A stretch of 64,000 nt of DNA from Deltaproteobacteria bacterium (GTDB lineage Bacteria; Desulfobacterota; GWC2-55-46): the NCBI GenBank assembly GCA_016219015.1, contig JACRCL010000010.1, positions 1-64,000 on the forward strand, given 5' to 3'. The translations under genes were made by a program, and so were the position numbers. Positions 8,126 through 16,686 of this stretch are shown here, piece after piece (position 1 is the stretch's first letter; every line of letters starts with the position of its first letter). The notes beneath the pieces are model-generated. The model was not told the origin of the DNA and did not search any database. It was given only the letters and a program-made list of their open reading frames with translations.

Positions 8126-8241
8126 CAGGCCGCCCAAAAAGTCCATCTGCTTCGTCGTCTTCGTCTCCGCACAACGTAAGGAGAGTACGTCTCATTCCTC
8201 GCTTCTCGACGTCTCGCATCTGGAGCTTTTTGAGCGGCCTG
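8126..8241 (-). repeat. Dispersed repeat family 1, copy B
   Basis: Ends CAGGCCGCCCAAAAAGTCC and GAGCTTTTTGAGCGGCCTG form a terminal inverted repeat. Read on the minus strand, the interior has the GAGGAATGAGACGTACT block shared with copies A and C, so it is inverted relative to them. It sits at the left edge of the prophage-like block. Confidence 0.75.
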
Positions 8242-8292
8242 AATAAATTTTATTTCAGCATATGGACTTTTTCATCAGCTGGACTGAGGGCT

Positions 8293-8718
8293 TCACCTCC
8301 CCCACACCACCTCGGCCGCCTTCTCTACCGACCTGCCGCCGAAGTAGAATATTATGACCGTCTGCATTATGTCCTTATGTATCCCGGTAAGCGGTATCTG
8401 GGGGAAACCGAGATAAGGCGCAAGTATCGTCCACGCGAATATCGCAAGCGTCAGGTATGACCACGCGGGCCTGTGCGTAACGGTCAATACCCTGGTCCAG
8501 CCGGGCGCGTCCCCCGCCTCTTTCCCGGCCAGTTCCCTTGCGCCCTGGACGTCGGCTATCGCCGCCCTGTACTCCTCGATGGCGAGCCTTCCTGCCTCAA
8601 GCCTGAACTCCGCCTTCTCCTTCTCGCCCATCGAGGGGGGCAGGTATTTGTCCGCGAGCCTGTCAACGACCTTGCCGACGGTGTTCTGGATTATATCTCC
8701 AATTATTGGTGTAGCCAT
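8293..8718 (-). CDS. Holin of the 3-TM, gene-transfer-agent type
   Basis: The 141-residue protein has a charged N-terminal half (MATPIIGDIIQNTVGKVVDR, MGEKEKAEFRLE) and GWTRVLTVTHRPAWSYLTLA, then about two to three hydrophobic helices and a short charged end. This pattern fits the GTA_holin_3TM family, which forms membrane lesions releasing phage or GTA particles. It is the last gene of the late transcript, next to a DUF5675 gene and a small membrane protein, which together look like a lysis cassette. Confidence 0.75.
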   Translation of the reverse strand: MATPIIGDIIQNTVGKVVDRLADKYLPPSMGEKEKAEFRLEAGRLAIEEYRAAIADVQGARELAGKEAGDAPGWTRVLTVTHRPAWSYLTLAIFAWTILAPYLGFPQIPLTGIHKDIMQTVIIFYFGGRSVEKAAEVVWGR

Positions 8719-8725
8719 AGCTCCC

Positions 8726-9127
8726 TTAAAGGGCCCACTCTATCCTGAGCTCGAACCCGTCAACGCCTCTGAGTATTTCCATCAGTTCCCTGAAGCCATC
8801 TTTACTGGAGAGCACGGCGGGCCTGCCATCGAGCCTCCCGAAGCTCTCGCCCACGAGTATGCACCCGTGGGTGTCCTCTTCGGTATTGCCGATATGGAGG
8901 AGTATGTGGGACCTGTCCGGCACGCCCGTAACCTCAAAAGTCTCGCCGAACTTAGGGGAGACCGTCCGCCTGCAGGCATAGACATTGTCCGGGATGCACG
9001 ACGCGTTCTTAAGGTTATCCCTCCACGGGTCTTCGAGGGTAAGGGCGAACGGCGTGCCGTCGGATACCAGCACCCCGAATGTCCCGCCCTCGTTCGAGGC
9101 TATCCTCTTCAGTAACATAGTCGTCAT
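8726..9127 (-). CDS. DUF5675 family protein
   Basis: The 133-residue protein matches DUF5675, found in phages and near secretion loci. It has LEDPWRDN, IPDNVYACRR, FEVTGVPDRSHILLHIGNTE, EDTHGCILVGE and a C-terminal GFELRIEW. The His and Cys residues (HIGN, THGCI) resemble an L,D-transpeptidase-like active site, so a cell-wall role is possible but unproven. It lies between the holin and a small membrane protein in the lysis position. Confidence 0.75.
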   Translation of the reverse strand: MTTMLLKRIASNEGGTFGVLVSDGTPFALTLEDPWRDNLKNASCIPDNVYACRRTVSPKFGETFEVTGVPDRSHILLHIGNTEEDTHGCILVGESFGRLDGRPAVLSSKDGFRELMEILRGVDGFELRIEWAL

Positions 9128-9134
9128 AACCGTC

Positions 9135-9362
9135 CTATTTTATCGCGAGGTGGTTTATTATGTAGACGTACGCGTCCTTAATTATCCAGAGGAAGATCGC
9201 GCCGCATACCCAGAGGAACGCCCTCACCGCGCTCCGCTTCGTCTTAAGGAGGTCCTTTACCGCCTGCTGCTCGGAGGGCGTAAGCTGGCACTCGCCCTGC
9301 TGCTCCCTTATCTCGTCCGCTATAAGCCTGGCGAGCTCTTTCGGCTCCATATCCTGCGTCAT
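9135..9362 (-). CDS. Small phage membrane protein
   Basis: The 75-residue protein has a charged helical N-terminus (MEPKELARLIADEIREQQGE) and one hydrophobic segment (about 48-66, AFLWVCGAIFLWIIKDAYVY). The start overlaps the previous stop as ATGA (9359-9362). The place next to the holin suggests a second holin, antiholin or spanin-like accessory. No family was recognised with certainty. Confidence 0.65.
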   Translation of the reverse strand: MTQDMEPKELARLIADEIREQQGECQLTPSEQQAVKDLLKTKRSAVRAFLWVCGAIFLWIIKDAYVYIINHLAIK

Positions 9363-9703
9363 GCCTTCCTTACCAGCCGCCTGAGCTTCATGCCCTGAGG
9401 GAGGAAGCCGCCGGAGGGTATCTCGCTCGACGCGTCAACGCCGAACGTCCTCGTTATATACGCGGCCCTGTCGACGTTTACTATGACGGGCCGGCCCGTC
9501 GCCGGGTCTATCTCCGCCTTTACGCCGCTTGCGGCCTCGATCTCCATCGCGGTCAGCGTGTCTATGTTCACCCGGCACTGGGCCAGGCCCGGGGCAATTG
9601 ATGAACAGCTTATGATGGGAGAAGAGCCGTCAATTGGCAGCGTGTCCGCGCAGTAGCACGCCGTGATCTTTCCGTCCGAGTCGTGAAGTACCTCTATGAA
9701 CAT
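9359..9703 (-). CDS. Phage structural protein of unknown function
   Basis: The 114-residue protein has no signal or membrane segment. It begins MFIEVLHDSDGKITACYCAD and includes IDPATGRPVIVNVDRAAYI. It lies directly after the short tail-fibre-like gene and overlaps the next gene by four bases. I do not recognise it; the position suggests a tail appendage or chaperone. Confidence 0.6.
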   Translation of the reverse strand: MFIEVLHDSDGKITACYCADTLPIDGSSPIISCSSIAPGLAQCRVNIDTLTAMEIEAASGVKAEIDPATGRPVIVNVDRAAYITRTFGVDASSEIPSGGFLPQGMKLRRLVRKA

Positions 9704-9713
9704 TTAAGACCTC

Positions 9714-10172
9714 CTAATTTATGTGGTAGTCCCAGTAGACCGTTACGTCCGTGTTCGACCCCTGCCCCATTATGAGCGCGACCTCCCTGAACGTCCCGGG
9801 GGCCGACTGGTCGTTCATCCTGCACTCGACCCTTGCGGTGGCCGAGCCGGCGGTGTTTATCGTCATGTGCGGCGCGTGGCTGTACCGGGCTATGGGGATA
9901 TAGACCGTATTGCTCGATCCGTTCATGTTGAAGCTCCCCTGCGCGAGCTTGAGCTTCGCGATAGACACCACCGAATCCGCCAGGACGACGCTCTTGCTGT
10001 TCAGCCCGTCGTGGTCGTGGTCCACGGCCGGCGTGAACGAGCTCCCGACCCACTCCTTGAGGAGCGCGAGGTTCTGCCGTATGCCTTCCATGAGCGTGAC
10101 GTCTATGGGGCTGTCCGCGTCTGTCTGGCTTGAAGATATTTCATTCCAGGAATATGCCGGCGCTGCCATCAA
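9714..10172 (-). CDS. Short tail-fibre-like protein
   Basis: The 152-residue protein starts MMAAPAYSWNEISSSQTDAD. It contains the segment TPAVDHDHDGLNSKSVVLAD, a pattern seen near the head of phage tail-fibre shafts, then a beta-rich C-terminal part. It follows the tail-tip protein. A receptor-binding or fibre-cap role is likely; the specific family is uncertain. Confidence 0.6.
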   Translation of the reverse strand: MMAAPAYSWNEISSSQTDADSPIDVTLMEGIRQNLALLKEWVGSSFTPAVDHDHDGLNSKSVVLADSVVSIAKLKLAQGSFNMNGSSNTVYIPIARYSHAPHMTINTAGSATARVECRMNDQSAPGTFREVALIMGQGSNTDVTVYWDYHIN

Positions 10173-10207
10173 AAGCCTCCTTTGTCTATAGCCTTACGTA
10201 AGGTCAT

Positions 10208-11929
10208 CTACCAGATGTAATACCCGTCCGCCTGCCCTGCGTCTATCATGTTGCCCGTGTCCCCGATGAAACCGTACCGCCTCTGCACGGCCGAAGACTG
10301 CTGGTAATCCGGAGAGCCCGCAGGCGGGATAAAACCGTAAAGCCTGTTCATCCGGGTCTCTATCGCCTCGCAGCTCACCCTGTTGGTATTGAAATCCGGC
10401 CTCACTGAAGTGAGCATCACGCGCTCCTTCACCCACTCCCGCCTGCCGAAGCCCGCCGCCTCCCCCGTGGTTATGTCCTTTATGTCGGCTGGCCTTATGA
10501 AGCGCGAGCCGAAGGCGGCGTTATTCAGGTCTATGTCGAACGAGACCGTGGCTACAGGGTCCCTGTAGCGGTTCAATATCTTCTGGGCGAGAGACGCCGC
10601 GAGCTTATCACCGTCAAGGGCCGATATGGCGACCTGCTCCGTCCGGTTTGACTGCGGCAGGTCCTGCAGCGTCACCAGCACCCTTATGTACCTTGTAGTG
10701 TCGGCATCGAAAAGCTGGTACTTGCCGTCCCTGGAGAGCTTGACCGCGCCTCCGGCAGAGCCGCCGGGAGCGGCCCAGACCAGGGTGTTCGAGCTTTTTG
10801 AATACGCGAGGGTCCCTGTCCCGGTCCCGTTGGCCCGCGAGGCATGGTACAAAATGACCCCGCTGATGGCAGGCTGGGCATAGGTCCGCGTCCTTATCCA
10901 TTTGCTTTTTATGACCTTGGTGCTTATCTCGTCCCAGTTGGATGCGTCCTGGGACAGGGCGTCAGCGGCTATATGGGCTGATTCGAAGTTCTCCTCCTTG
11001 TCGGAGCCGGATTCGTCATAATCATAATAGACGACTATGCGGTTGTAGAGATTATCCTTGTACCCGCTCTTTATGCTCAACGAGTCCTGGAGGATATCGT
11101 CGCCGTCGTTCCATTCCTCGACTTCCTCTGAGGGCATCGGGGGGGAGAAGACCTTGTAGTTTATCTTTTCTCCGTCATGGACGATGAAGGAGTTCGTCTC
11201 TATCTGGAGCTCGTTCAGGTACTCGTTCGCCTCGCGGGGCTCGGTCAGCACCCTGTCGAAGGTCCAGCCCTGCAGCCACCTGTCCCTTTCAGAGGCGAAA
11301 CCCGATGAATCCACGTACCCGGCCCCGACCGACAGTTGAGTCAGGAGCATGTCAGTCATTATATCGACCGGGTTCGAGTTCCTGTAATCGATATACTGTG
11401 TCTTTGTCCCGTTCTCCACCGGCAGCCTGGACGAGGCGCTCTTCAGGTCATCAGCCACCGTTATCGTCAGCTCATCTCCCTTCCTCGTCCAGTCGAGGAC
11501 CTTGCCGGTGAAGGTCGTAGCGTAATCGGAATAGGTGAAACCTTTCGAGACAAAGCCGTCCTTGCGCAGCACCCTCCGGTTCTTGAGGTGCTCGCCGCTG
11601 ATAAGCGCTTCGAAATTCTCCCTCCCGCATATCGAGAACGTGAGCTGGCCTCTTGTCGAATACCCGCTTTTCGGGTCGAGCTTGTTCTGAAGGGATGAGA
11701 TTGCCTTAAGGGCCGGCGTTACACCCGGCAGCCCGTCGGAGCCCCACGCGAAAAGGGTCCCGTCCGCGCGATAAGACCCGTCAGCGAGAAAGCGCGTGAC
11801 GGACGGGCAGCCCGGGTGGAAGCCGTACCTCGATGTAGCGCCGTCGAGTTCCATCTCTATTACTACGTTGGGCGTATTGACGCCCTTCTGCAATTCACGC
11901 TTGAACCTGTCTGTAAGTATGATCGCCAT
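10208..11929 (-). CDS. Phage tail tip / hub-like structural protein
   Basis: The 573-residue protein starts MAIILTDRFKRELQKGVNTP, a style of opening common in siphophage tail-tip proteins. The middle has segments such as TFTGKVLDWTRKGDELTITV and EYLNELQIETNSFIVHDGEK, like baseplate-hub domains that carry an OB-type insert. The C-terminal part (SCEAIETRMNRLYGFIPP) lies next to the fibre-like gene. The hub call rests on size, context and these patterns, not on a strict motif. Confidence 0.65.
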   Translation of the reverse strand: MAIILTDRFKRELQKGVNTPNVVIEMELDGATSRYGFHPGCPSVTRFLADGSYRADGTLFAWGSDGLPGVTPALKAISSLQNKLDPKSGYSTRGQLTFSICGRENFEALISGEHLKNRRVLRKDGFVSKGFTYSDYATTFTGKVLDWTRKGDELTITVADDLKSASSRLPVENGTKTQYIDYRNSNPVDIMTDMLLTQLSVGAGYVDSSGFASERDRWLQGWTFDRVLTEPREANEYLNELQIETNSFIVHDGEKINYKVFSPPMPSEEVEEWNDGDDILQDSLSIKSGYKDNLYNRIVVYYDYDESGSDKEENFESAHIAADALSQDASNWDEISTKVIKSKWIRTRTYAQPAISGVILYHASRANGTGTGTLAYSKSSNTLVWAAPGGSAGGAVKLSRDGKYQLFDADTTRYIRVLVTLQDLPQSNRTEQVAISALDGDKLAASLAQKILNRYRDPVATVSFDIDLNNAAFGSRFIRPADIKDITTGEAAGFGRREWVKERVMLTSVRPDFNTNRVSCEAIETRMNRLYGFIPPAGSPDYQQSSAVQRRYGFIGDTGNMIDAGQADGYYIW

Positions 11930-11996
11930 GGTGGTTTAAAAAAACACCTCTCTGGTCTTAGGATTATTTAAGCGTAGCGGGAGGCCGCATTACCCG

Positions 11997-14303
11997 TTAC
12001 TCGTACTCTATCTCCACCAGGCAATCCCCTGCCCCGGTCTTTCCCCCTGCCGTATATCCAAAGATAACGTCGCCCTTCCGTATATCCATAGAGGTCAGGG
12101 TCATTTCGGTAACATCGCCCACGGCCTTGCTTATTTCAGAGGTGACGGAGGTAAAGTAGCTGTTCGTATTCGCCGCATTCCTTCTTATGCCTACGGATAC
12201 CGTTACGCCCGCGTCCGCGCTCGTTGCTACCGTATAGATGAGCCTTGCCGCTCTCATGGTATAGTTGGCGTTGGCTTTCATAAGGGTAACAGTTTGCGCC
12301 GCTCCTGAAAGAGTAAGGGAGGCGTTGGAGATTGTCCTTTTCCTGTTCTGCATGGAGAAGTCCATCTCACCCGTGACGGGTATCATGTAGAAGTCCGCTA
12401 CCCTGAATTTCTCGCCGGATACGAGATTGCTCGCTGAAAGCGACAGGATATTGTCGCTCGTCTTATGTGCCCTGAAGAGAGCCGAGAATGGAATAAAAGT
12501 AGAGGCCCCAATCGTCTGAGCGTTAGCCCACTGAGCGTTTGAAGGTATGGCCCTCAATATCCTCTGATACTGCGATTCGCCCCATCTCACTTCAAAGGCC
12601 CCGCTTGCGGAATCGGTCTGTATATACCCGCCCACAAGATAGACCTGCCCTGCCTCGACGGATACGCCCGTCTGCCTTATCCGGGCCGAGGCCGCCGTTG
12701 CCGTAAGCTCCCAAGCCTGATTCACCCTGTAGGTCGTGGTGTCCTTCGCCCCCGTAGCCCCTGCCGTTATCTCCCACCCCGAAGGCACGCCGCCCGTGTA
12801 TGTCCCCCCGAAGCTCCCGTTGGTAAGGAGGCTCTTTACCATGTCGGCCCTGAATATTATAGAGCCATAAGAGGTGTCGGTATCGTCGGTCGAGATACGG
12901 TATTTGACCGCAGTCTCGCCCGCCGGGATGGTCGTTACGAACCTGTAGTCCTGCGGCAGGTTAGGCACATTCGGGTCTATCAAAGGCATTACGGCAGGAC
13001 TTCCAGCTATGAAGGAATTATCCGACCCCTTATAAACCCCAAAGGTCGTAGATGTTCCATTGCTCTTGAGGTTTGTGACTACCGCCCTTGTAAGGTAATC
13101 CTCCCCGGCCACCACATCCGGCACATCGCAAGAGACATAGCCCACGCCGGAGGTCGATATGAGCCTCATCGCCCCTGTCCCGTAGACCGCCTCGTGCGTG
13201 TCGTCGGGTATGCTTATCGTGGCGCTGGTGGCAGTCCAGCCCGTTGATATGTTCGTGGCGAAGTCGGGGTTACGGGGCACGCAGCTACGCCAGAGGTTAT
13301 CCCCCGCCGAGTAGTCCACATCGTAAGAGCCGAATTCCCTTAACTGAGGCGAGGTCGCTCCGGCGACCCTCGTAGAATGGTAATTCCTCCGAGAAGTCCT
13401 TATGCCGTTGTCTATAACGTCGCACCCGTAGCCGTCGAAGCCGTCGATAACCGTCCTGTAGGCCGAGCCGTCAATGTGGATGTTCGAGTAATAGGCGTAA
13501 GCGTCCCTTATGGCTGTCCCCCTGCATTTGCCTATCCACGCGCCCACGCTGTTCGTCTCGAAGTGCGGGTGTTCAAGCGTCACGCTCTTCGTATGGCTGT
13601 CCCCGCTCGCGTAGATATCCCCTATGAGCATACCTGTCTTGTTCTGCTCGATAGTGGGGTGGACGAAGCGCAGGTCCTGCCCCGTGACAACGGCCCCGGT
13701 CTTTGAATACTGGAGGATAAGCCCGTCAAAGAGGCCGTTATTCGCCTCCTGTGAAGTCCCTTTCCTTATATCAAGGGCTATGTCGAAGCCCGTGAAAAAG
13801 ACGTTCCTCATCTGCCAGCGGTTAAGGCCCCATGCCTTCAGGCCGTTTACCTTCTGATACCTCCCGTCGCTTGATAAGACCTGAAAGAGGATGTTCTCGA
13901 TATAGACCCTTGAAAGGTCGACGGTGTCTACCAGATAATCCCCGTCCACCATCGAGGAGTGCGCCCTGATGATGGTTATGCCGTTGCCGGAGCCGTCTCC
14001 GATCAACCTCATGTCGCTATAGAGGACGAGGCTCTGGCTCAACATATACACGCCGGAGGGCATGTGGACGGTTTTATTCGGTGAGGAAGCATTTGCGGCG
14101 TCTATAGCGGCCTGCAACCCGGCGTAGTTATCGGTAGCTCCGTCCACCGTAAGGCCGTAGGCTGAACTTTGGGCATTGACGGCGCCCTTATGCGTCCCGT
14201 CGTTATTGTGCTCCACGATGGCGAGCCTGTTTAAAGTGTCGCTTAAAATAGGGTGCCCGGCCCCTACCATCTCTTCAATATGCTGTATCCTTAAGTCAGA
14301 CAT
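11997..14303 (-). CDS. Tailspike with pectate-lyase-like beta-helix
   Basis: The 768-residue protein has a short N-terminal anchor (HIEEMVGAGHPILSDTLNRL). The beta-helix begins YGLTVDGATDNYAGLQAAID and VHMPSGVYMLSQSLVLYSDM, the usual start of pectate-lyase-fold tailspikes, and continues to about residue 330. Two beta-rich, carbohydrate-binding-like modules follow (about 340-500 and 500-640), then a C-terminal domain with VSVGIRRNAANTNSYF. It probably binds or cleaves a surface polysaccharide of the host. The catalytic residues cannot be assigned from sequence alone. Confidence 0.78.
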   Translation of the reverse strand: MSDLRIQHIEEMVGAGHPILSDTLNRLAIVEHNNDGTHKGAVNAQSSAYGLTVDGATDNYAGLQAAIDAANASSPNKTVHMPSGVYMLSQSLVLYSDMRLIGDGSGNGITIIRAHSSMVDGDYLVDTVDLSRVYIENILFQVLSSDGRYQKVNGLKAWGLNRWQMRNVFFTGFDIALDIRKGTSQEANNGLFDGLILQYSKTGAVVTGQDLRFVHPTIEQNKTGMLIGDIYASGDSHTKSVTLEHPHFETNSVGAWIGKCRGTAIRDAYAYYSNIHIDGSAYRTVIDGFDGYGCDVIDNGIRTSRRNYHSTRVAGATSPQLREFGSYDVDYSAGDNLWRSCVPRNPDFATNISTGWTATSATISIPDDTHEAVYGTGAMRLISTSGVGYVSCDVPDVVAGEDYLTRAVVTNLKSNGTSTTFGVYKGSDNSFIAGSPAVMPLIDPNVPNLPQDYRFVTTIPAGETAVKYRISTDDTDTSYGSIIFRADMVKSLLTNGSFGGTYTGGVPSGWEITAGATGAKDTTTYRVNQAWELTATAASARIRQTGVSVEAGQVYLVGGYIQTDSASGAFEVRWGESQYQRILRAIPSNAQWANAQTIGASTFIPFSALFRAHKTSDNILSLSASNLVSGEKFRVADFYMIPVTGEMDFSMQNRKRTISNASLTLSGAAQTVTLMKANANYTMRAARLIYTVATSADAGVTVSVGIRRNAANTNSYFTSVTSEISKAVGDVTEMTLTSMDIRKGDVIFGYTAGGKTGAGDCLVEIEYE

Positions 14304-14319
14304 TCAAGCTCCTTTTGGA

Positions 14320-15099
14320 TTAACCTTTCCTTCCCTTGATGTTTATCGTTATATCCCTGTAGAGCCCGCCGTTCTTTAGCGGGTTCCTGAACTTCACGTC
14401 AGGCCTCATGAGGAATACATCCCCCGGGGCGTTCGAGGCTTCCCAGGCGACGAAAAAATTCTTTAACCCGGATACCTCCCACCATTGCCTGACCTTTCCG
14501 TAAAGGGCGCTGTCCGCGTCCTCGAACCTTATTGAAAAAGACCTCTCCGCGTACTTCACATGGACCCCTGACACAAACCCGCCCTGGCTCAAGTTCTCAT
14601 TGCATCTGACCTCCTCGCCGTAGGGGTCAAAGCCCGATGTGGCGTAGTCGAGCTCCGTCTTATTGCCCCAGACGCACACCGCGATATATGGCGCCCCCGT
14701 GTGCCCGTTTATCTTGAGACGCCAGTACCTTCTTGCGCCCGGCGGCGTGAACTCCTTCAAATATACTGAATCGGCTGGCACCGCTTCGGGCGCGAAGGCG
14801 TCGTTTACATCGGCGGAGAAGTTATCCGTCGAATACTGCAACGACACCGAGGCCCCAATCGACCCGAGGTTATGCCCGAATATCGCCACGTAGTCCGCCG
14901 TCCTCTCCATTCCCACGCCGCAATCGACGGTTAAATACTGAGGGCCGGCCGAGTCCGTAGCCGCCCACCTGTTCACTTCGAGCATGTTGTGGATATTTGA
15001 GGCCGGGCATCCGGCCGCCTCGGACGTGGCGGTCAGGACAGAGCCCTCCGCCCCGGGGATAGAATCGTAGTAGAACTTTATCTTATTCCACGTAGCCAT
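14320..15099 (-). CDS. Phage tail protein with discoidin-like region
   Basis: The 259-residue protein starts at ATG 15099 (MATWNKIKFYYDSIPGAEGS) behind an AAAGGCGGG; an upstream TTG at 15129 is less likely. Segments CPASNIHNMLEVNRW, YLTVDCGVGMERTADYVAIF and RRYWRLKINGH resemble the galactose-binding (F5/8-type) fold used by phage tail proteins to hold sugars. The C-terminal part describes a beta-rich structural domain. It lies between tailspike and lipoprotein genes. Confidence 0.62.
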   Translation of the reverse strand: MATWNKIKFYYDSIPGAEGSVLTATSEAAGCPASNIHNMLEVNRWAATDSAGPQYLTVDCGVGMERTADYVAIFGHNLGSIGASVSLQYSTDNFSADVNDAFAPEAVPADSVYLKEFTPPGARRYWRLKINGHTGAPYIAVCVWGNKTELDYATSGFDPYGEEVRCNENLSQGGFVSGVHVKYAERSFSIRFEDADSALYGKVRQWWEVSGLKNFFVAWEASNAPGDVFLMRPDVKFRNPLKNGGLYRDITINIKGRKG

Positions 15100-15162
15100 C
15101 CTGTAACCCGCCTTTCTGATCCTGCTCAAATTCAGATATCCGATATCTGCCTATCTTAGACT

Positions 15163-15190
15163 GTCATTCTGAGCGTAGCGAAGAATCCCG
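15163..15190 (+). repeat. Dispersed GTCATTCTGAG-type repeat
   Basis: GTCATTCTGAGCGTAGCGAA followed by GAATCC is a short dispersed motif; a close relative lies at 62488-62524 (GTCATTCTGAGGAGCCAGAG and ACGAAGAATC). Here it lies in the 3' untranslated gap between the lipoprotein genes and the tail protein. Confidence 0.5.
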
Positions 15191-15204
15191 GAGCTGATGA
15201 ACCA

Positions 15205-15345
15205 TCAAGTTGCGAAGCCGGTAAGACGGACATAGACTTCAAGGTTTACATAAAGCGTAGAGCACTCGATGACCTTCCTTACTTCGACCATCACACCCTC
15301 TTCAAGCTGCTCGCCGCCGCTTCTGCCCAGCCGACCGCTCTTCAT
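15205..15345 (-). CDS. Possible 46-residue protein coupled to a lipoprotein gene
   Basis: An ATG at 15345 overlaps the stop of the upstream lipoprotein gene as ATGA and opens a 46-codon frame: MKSGRLGRSGGEQLEEGVMV, then EVRKVIECSTLYVNLEVYVR. The product is charged and without a signal or membrane segment. The only support is the coupled start and phage-like density; it may be chance. Confidence 0.35.
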   Translation of the reverse strand: MKSGRLGRSGGEQLEEGVMVEVRKVIECSTLYVNLEVYVRLTGFAT

Positions 15346-16052
15346 CTCGCCCGCCGCAGCCTCGACTCTATGTCATCGAGTATTCCCTTTCGATATTCGC
15401 CGGATGGTGCTTCTTCCTGCCAATAGGTGAGGAACCTACCATTACTTTTGCCATAGACCTGTGAGCTTTGCGAATACTCGCTTACGCTAACCCTGACGCC
15501 ATCGTTTGTCCTTACAAGCCTGGCGCTGACTTTTATCCTGAAATTGCTGTCGTCTTTTTTCACTTCAGTGGTAATATAGCCTTCTTCCTTCCTCATATGC
15601 TTTATTACGAACCCCCGCTCATCGAGAGTGTCCACCACGGCATCCCAGACCCTGTCGTAATCGGCATGGAATAAAGCCGTGCCGAGGATTTCGGGTGAAT
15701 CAAGGGAGATTATGTATGCCCAAACGGAAGATTTATCGCTGATATAACCCTCTTTACCTGAAGCGAATCTCACCTTGTATAAAATCTCCGTCTCCATCGC
15801 GCCTTTTATTGTTATAGACCTGCTTATGCACCATATTATCGGCTTGTCGGGGCATTCAAGCGTCTCTATCACAAACGCATCCGGCTTGTCGAGCGTGAAC
15901 GTCAGGCCTTTGAGTGACGGCTCACTGTAAATGGGCACCTTCTCCGGCTCTATTATCATGAACCTTTTGCCTACCATGGGGTTGAACCGCACGGTCCAGC
16001 TGCATGAAGCAAGGAGCAGAATGAGTACCGCCGATAGCGCAATGTTTTTCAT
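15342..16052 (-). CDS. Lipoprotein, paralogue 3 of a tandem triad
   Basis: The 236-residue protein has a type II signal peptide (MKNIALSAVLILLLASC) with lipobox LASC, so it should be lipid-anchored. An extra N-terminal beta-rich region (about 25-115) with KPIIWCISRSITIKG precedes the domain shared with its neighbours: DYDRVWDAVVDTLDERGFVI, MRKEEGYI and a C-terminal SGEYRKGILDDIESRLRR. The fold resembles BamC/NlpB-type lipoprotein repeats, which is inference. The DNA is richer in A/T than flanking tail genes. It lies within the phage late region but has no known virion role. Confidence 0.8.
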   Translation of the reverse strand: MKNIALSAVLILLLASCSWTVRFNPMVGKRFMIIEPEKVPIYSEPSLKGLTFTLDKPDAFVIETLECPDKPIIWCISRSITIKGAMETEILYKVRFASGKEGYISDKSSVWAYIISLDSPEILGTALFHADYDRVWDAVVDTLDERGFVIKHMRKEEGYITTEVKKDDSNFRIKVSARLVRTNDGVRVSVSEYSQSSQVYGKSNGRFLTYWQEEAPSGEYRKGILDDIESRLRRAR

Positions 16053-16133
16053 GAAAATTCCCTTCTTAAAAAGATTTTCCTTTGCCTTTTTTATATTCCT
16101 TAGCAGTCCCTTAAATCTCTTTGCATATTATGC

Positions 16134-16586
16134 TCACTTACTCCGCCGCAGCTTCTTCTCTATATCGTCGAGAATTCTCTGTTGATATAAACCGGATGGC
16201 TCGCCTTCTTTCCAATGTGAGACAACCGCCTTGTTATTTATGAAAGAAAAACCTGCGTATTCCTCATAGTCCTGTACAGTAACTTTTACCTCGCTGTCCA
16301 TTTTTACAAGCCTAACACTAATCCTTTCCCTGTTATATGCGCCTTCTTTTCTGTTTTTAGTATCGATATAGCCCTCTTCCTTTCTCATCTGATTTATCAC
16401 GAACCCCCGTTCATTGAGGGTATTCACCACAGCGTCCCAGACTTTATCGTAATTTTCATTGAAGAGCCTCGGCACGCCCGGAGGCATGTCGTAGCTTTTA
16501 TGAAGAAGACGATAGTAGCATCCGGTGGTGGCCAGCATGAGCAAAAGCATAAAAACCATTTTTAAACTTATAGAGAGCCTTTTCAT
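16134..16586 (-). CDS. Lipoprotein, paralogue 2 of a tandem triad
   Basis: The ATG at 16586 gives 150 residues starting MKRLSISLKMVFMLLLMLAT, with lipobox near TTGC, then the shared domain: NYDKVWDAVVNTLNERGFVI, NQMRKEEGYIDTKN and the end SGLYQQRILDDIEKKLRRSK. It is clearly homologous to the genes on either side. The upstream sequence repeats the box AAAAGACTACC / TTAATATT (16613-16632), also found before paralogue 1. AT content is high. The function is unknown; phage lipoproteins of this size often act in superinfection exclusion. Confidence 0.82.
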   Translation of the reverse strand: MKRLSISLKMVFMLLLMLATTGCYYRLLHKSYDMPPGVPRLFNENYDKVWDAVVNTLNERGFVINQMRKEEGYIDTKNRKEGAYNRERISVRLVKMDSEVKVTVQDYEEYAGFSFINNKAVVSHWKEGEPSGLYQQRILDDIEKKLRRSK

Positions 16587-16612
16587 AGAACCCACCCTAT
16601 CGATATCTGTTC

Positions 16613-16632
16613 AAAAGACTACCCTTAATATT
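16613..16632 (-). promoter_or_regulatory. Shared upstream box, lipoprotein paralogue 2
   Basis: On the plus strand AAAAGACTACC (16613-16623) and TTAATATT (16625-16632) lie 27 bases upstream of the start. The same two blocks lie before paralogue 1 at 17180-17204. On the minus strand GGTAGTCTTTT could hold a -10 (TAGTCT). It is either a conserved promoter or leader duplicated with the gene. Confidence 0.4.
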
Positions 16633-16686
16633 CGATTTTTCGCATCCTTCCCCGGTCTATTGTGCTTGCCTTCCGGTCCTCCGAGG

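Noticed and set aside
9694-10053. 120-codon frame overlapping the short fibre gene
   Set aside because: It is in another frame of a well-supported gene and rich in Arg/Gly, a typical shadow.
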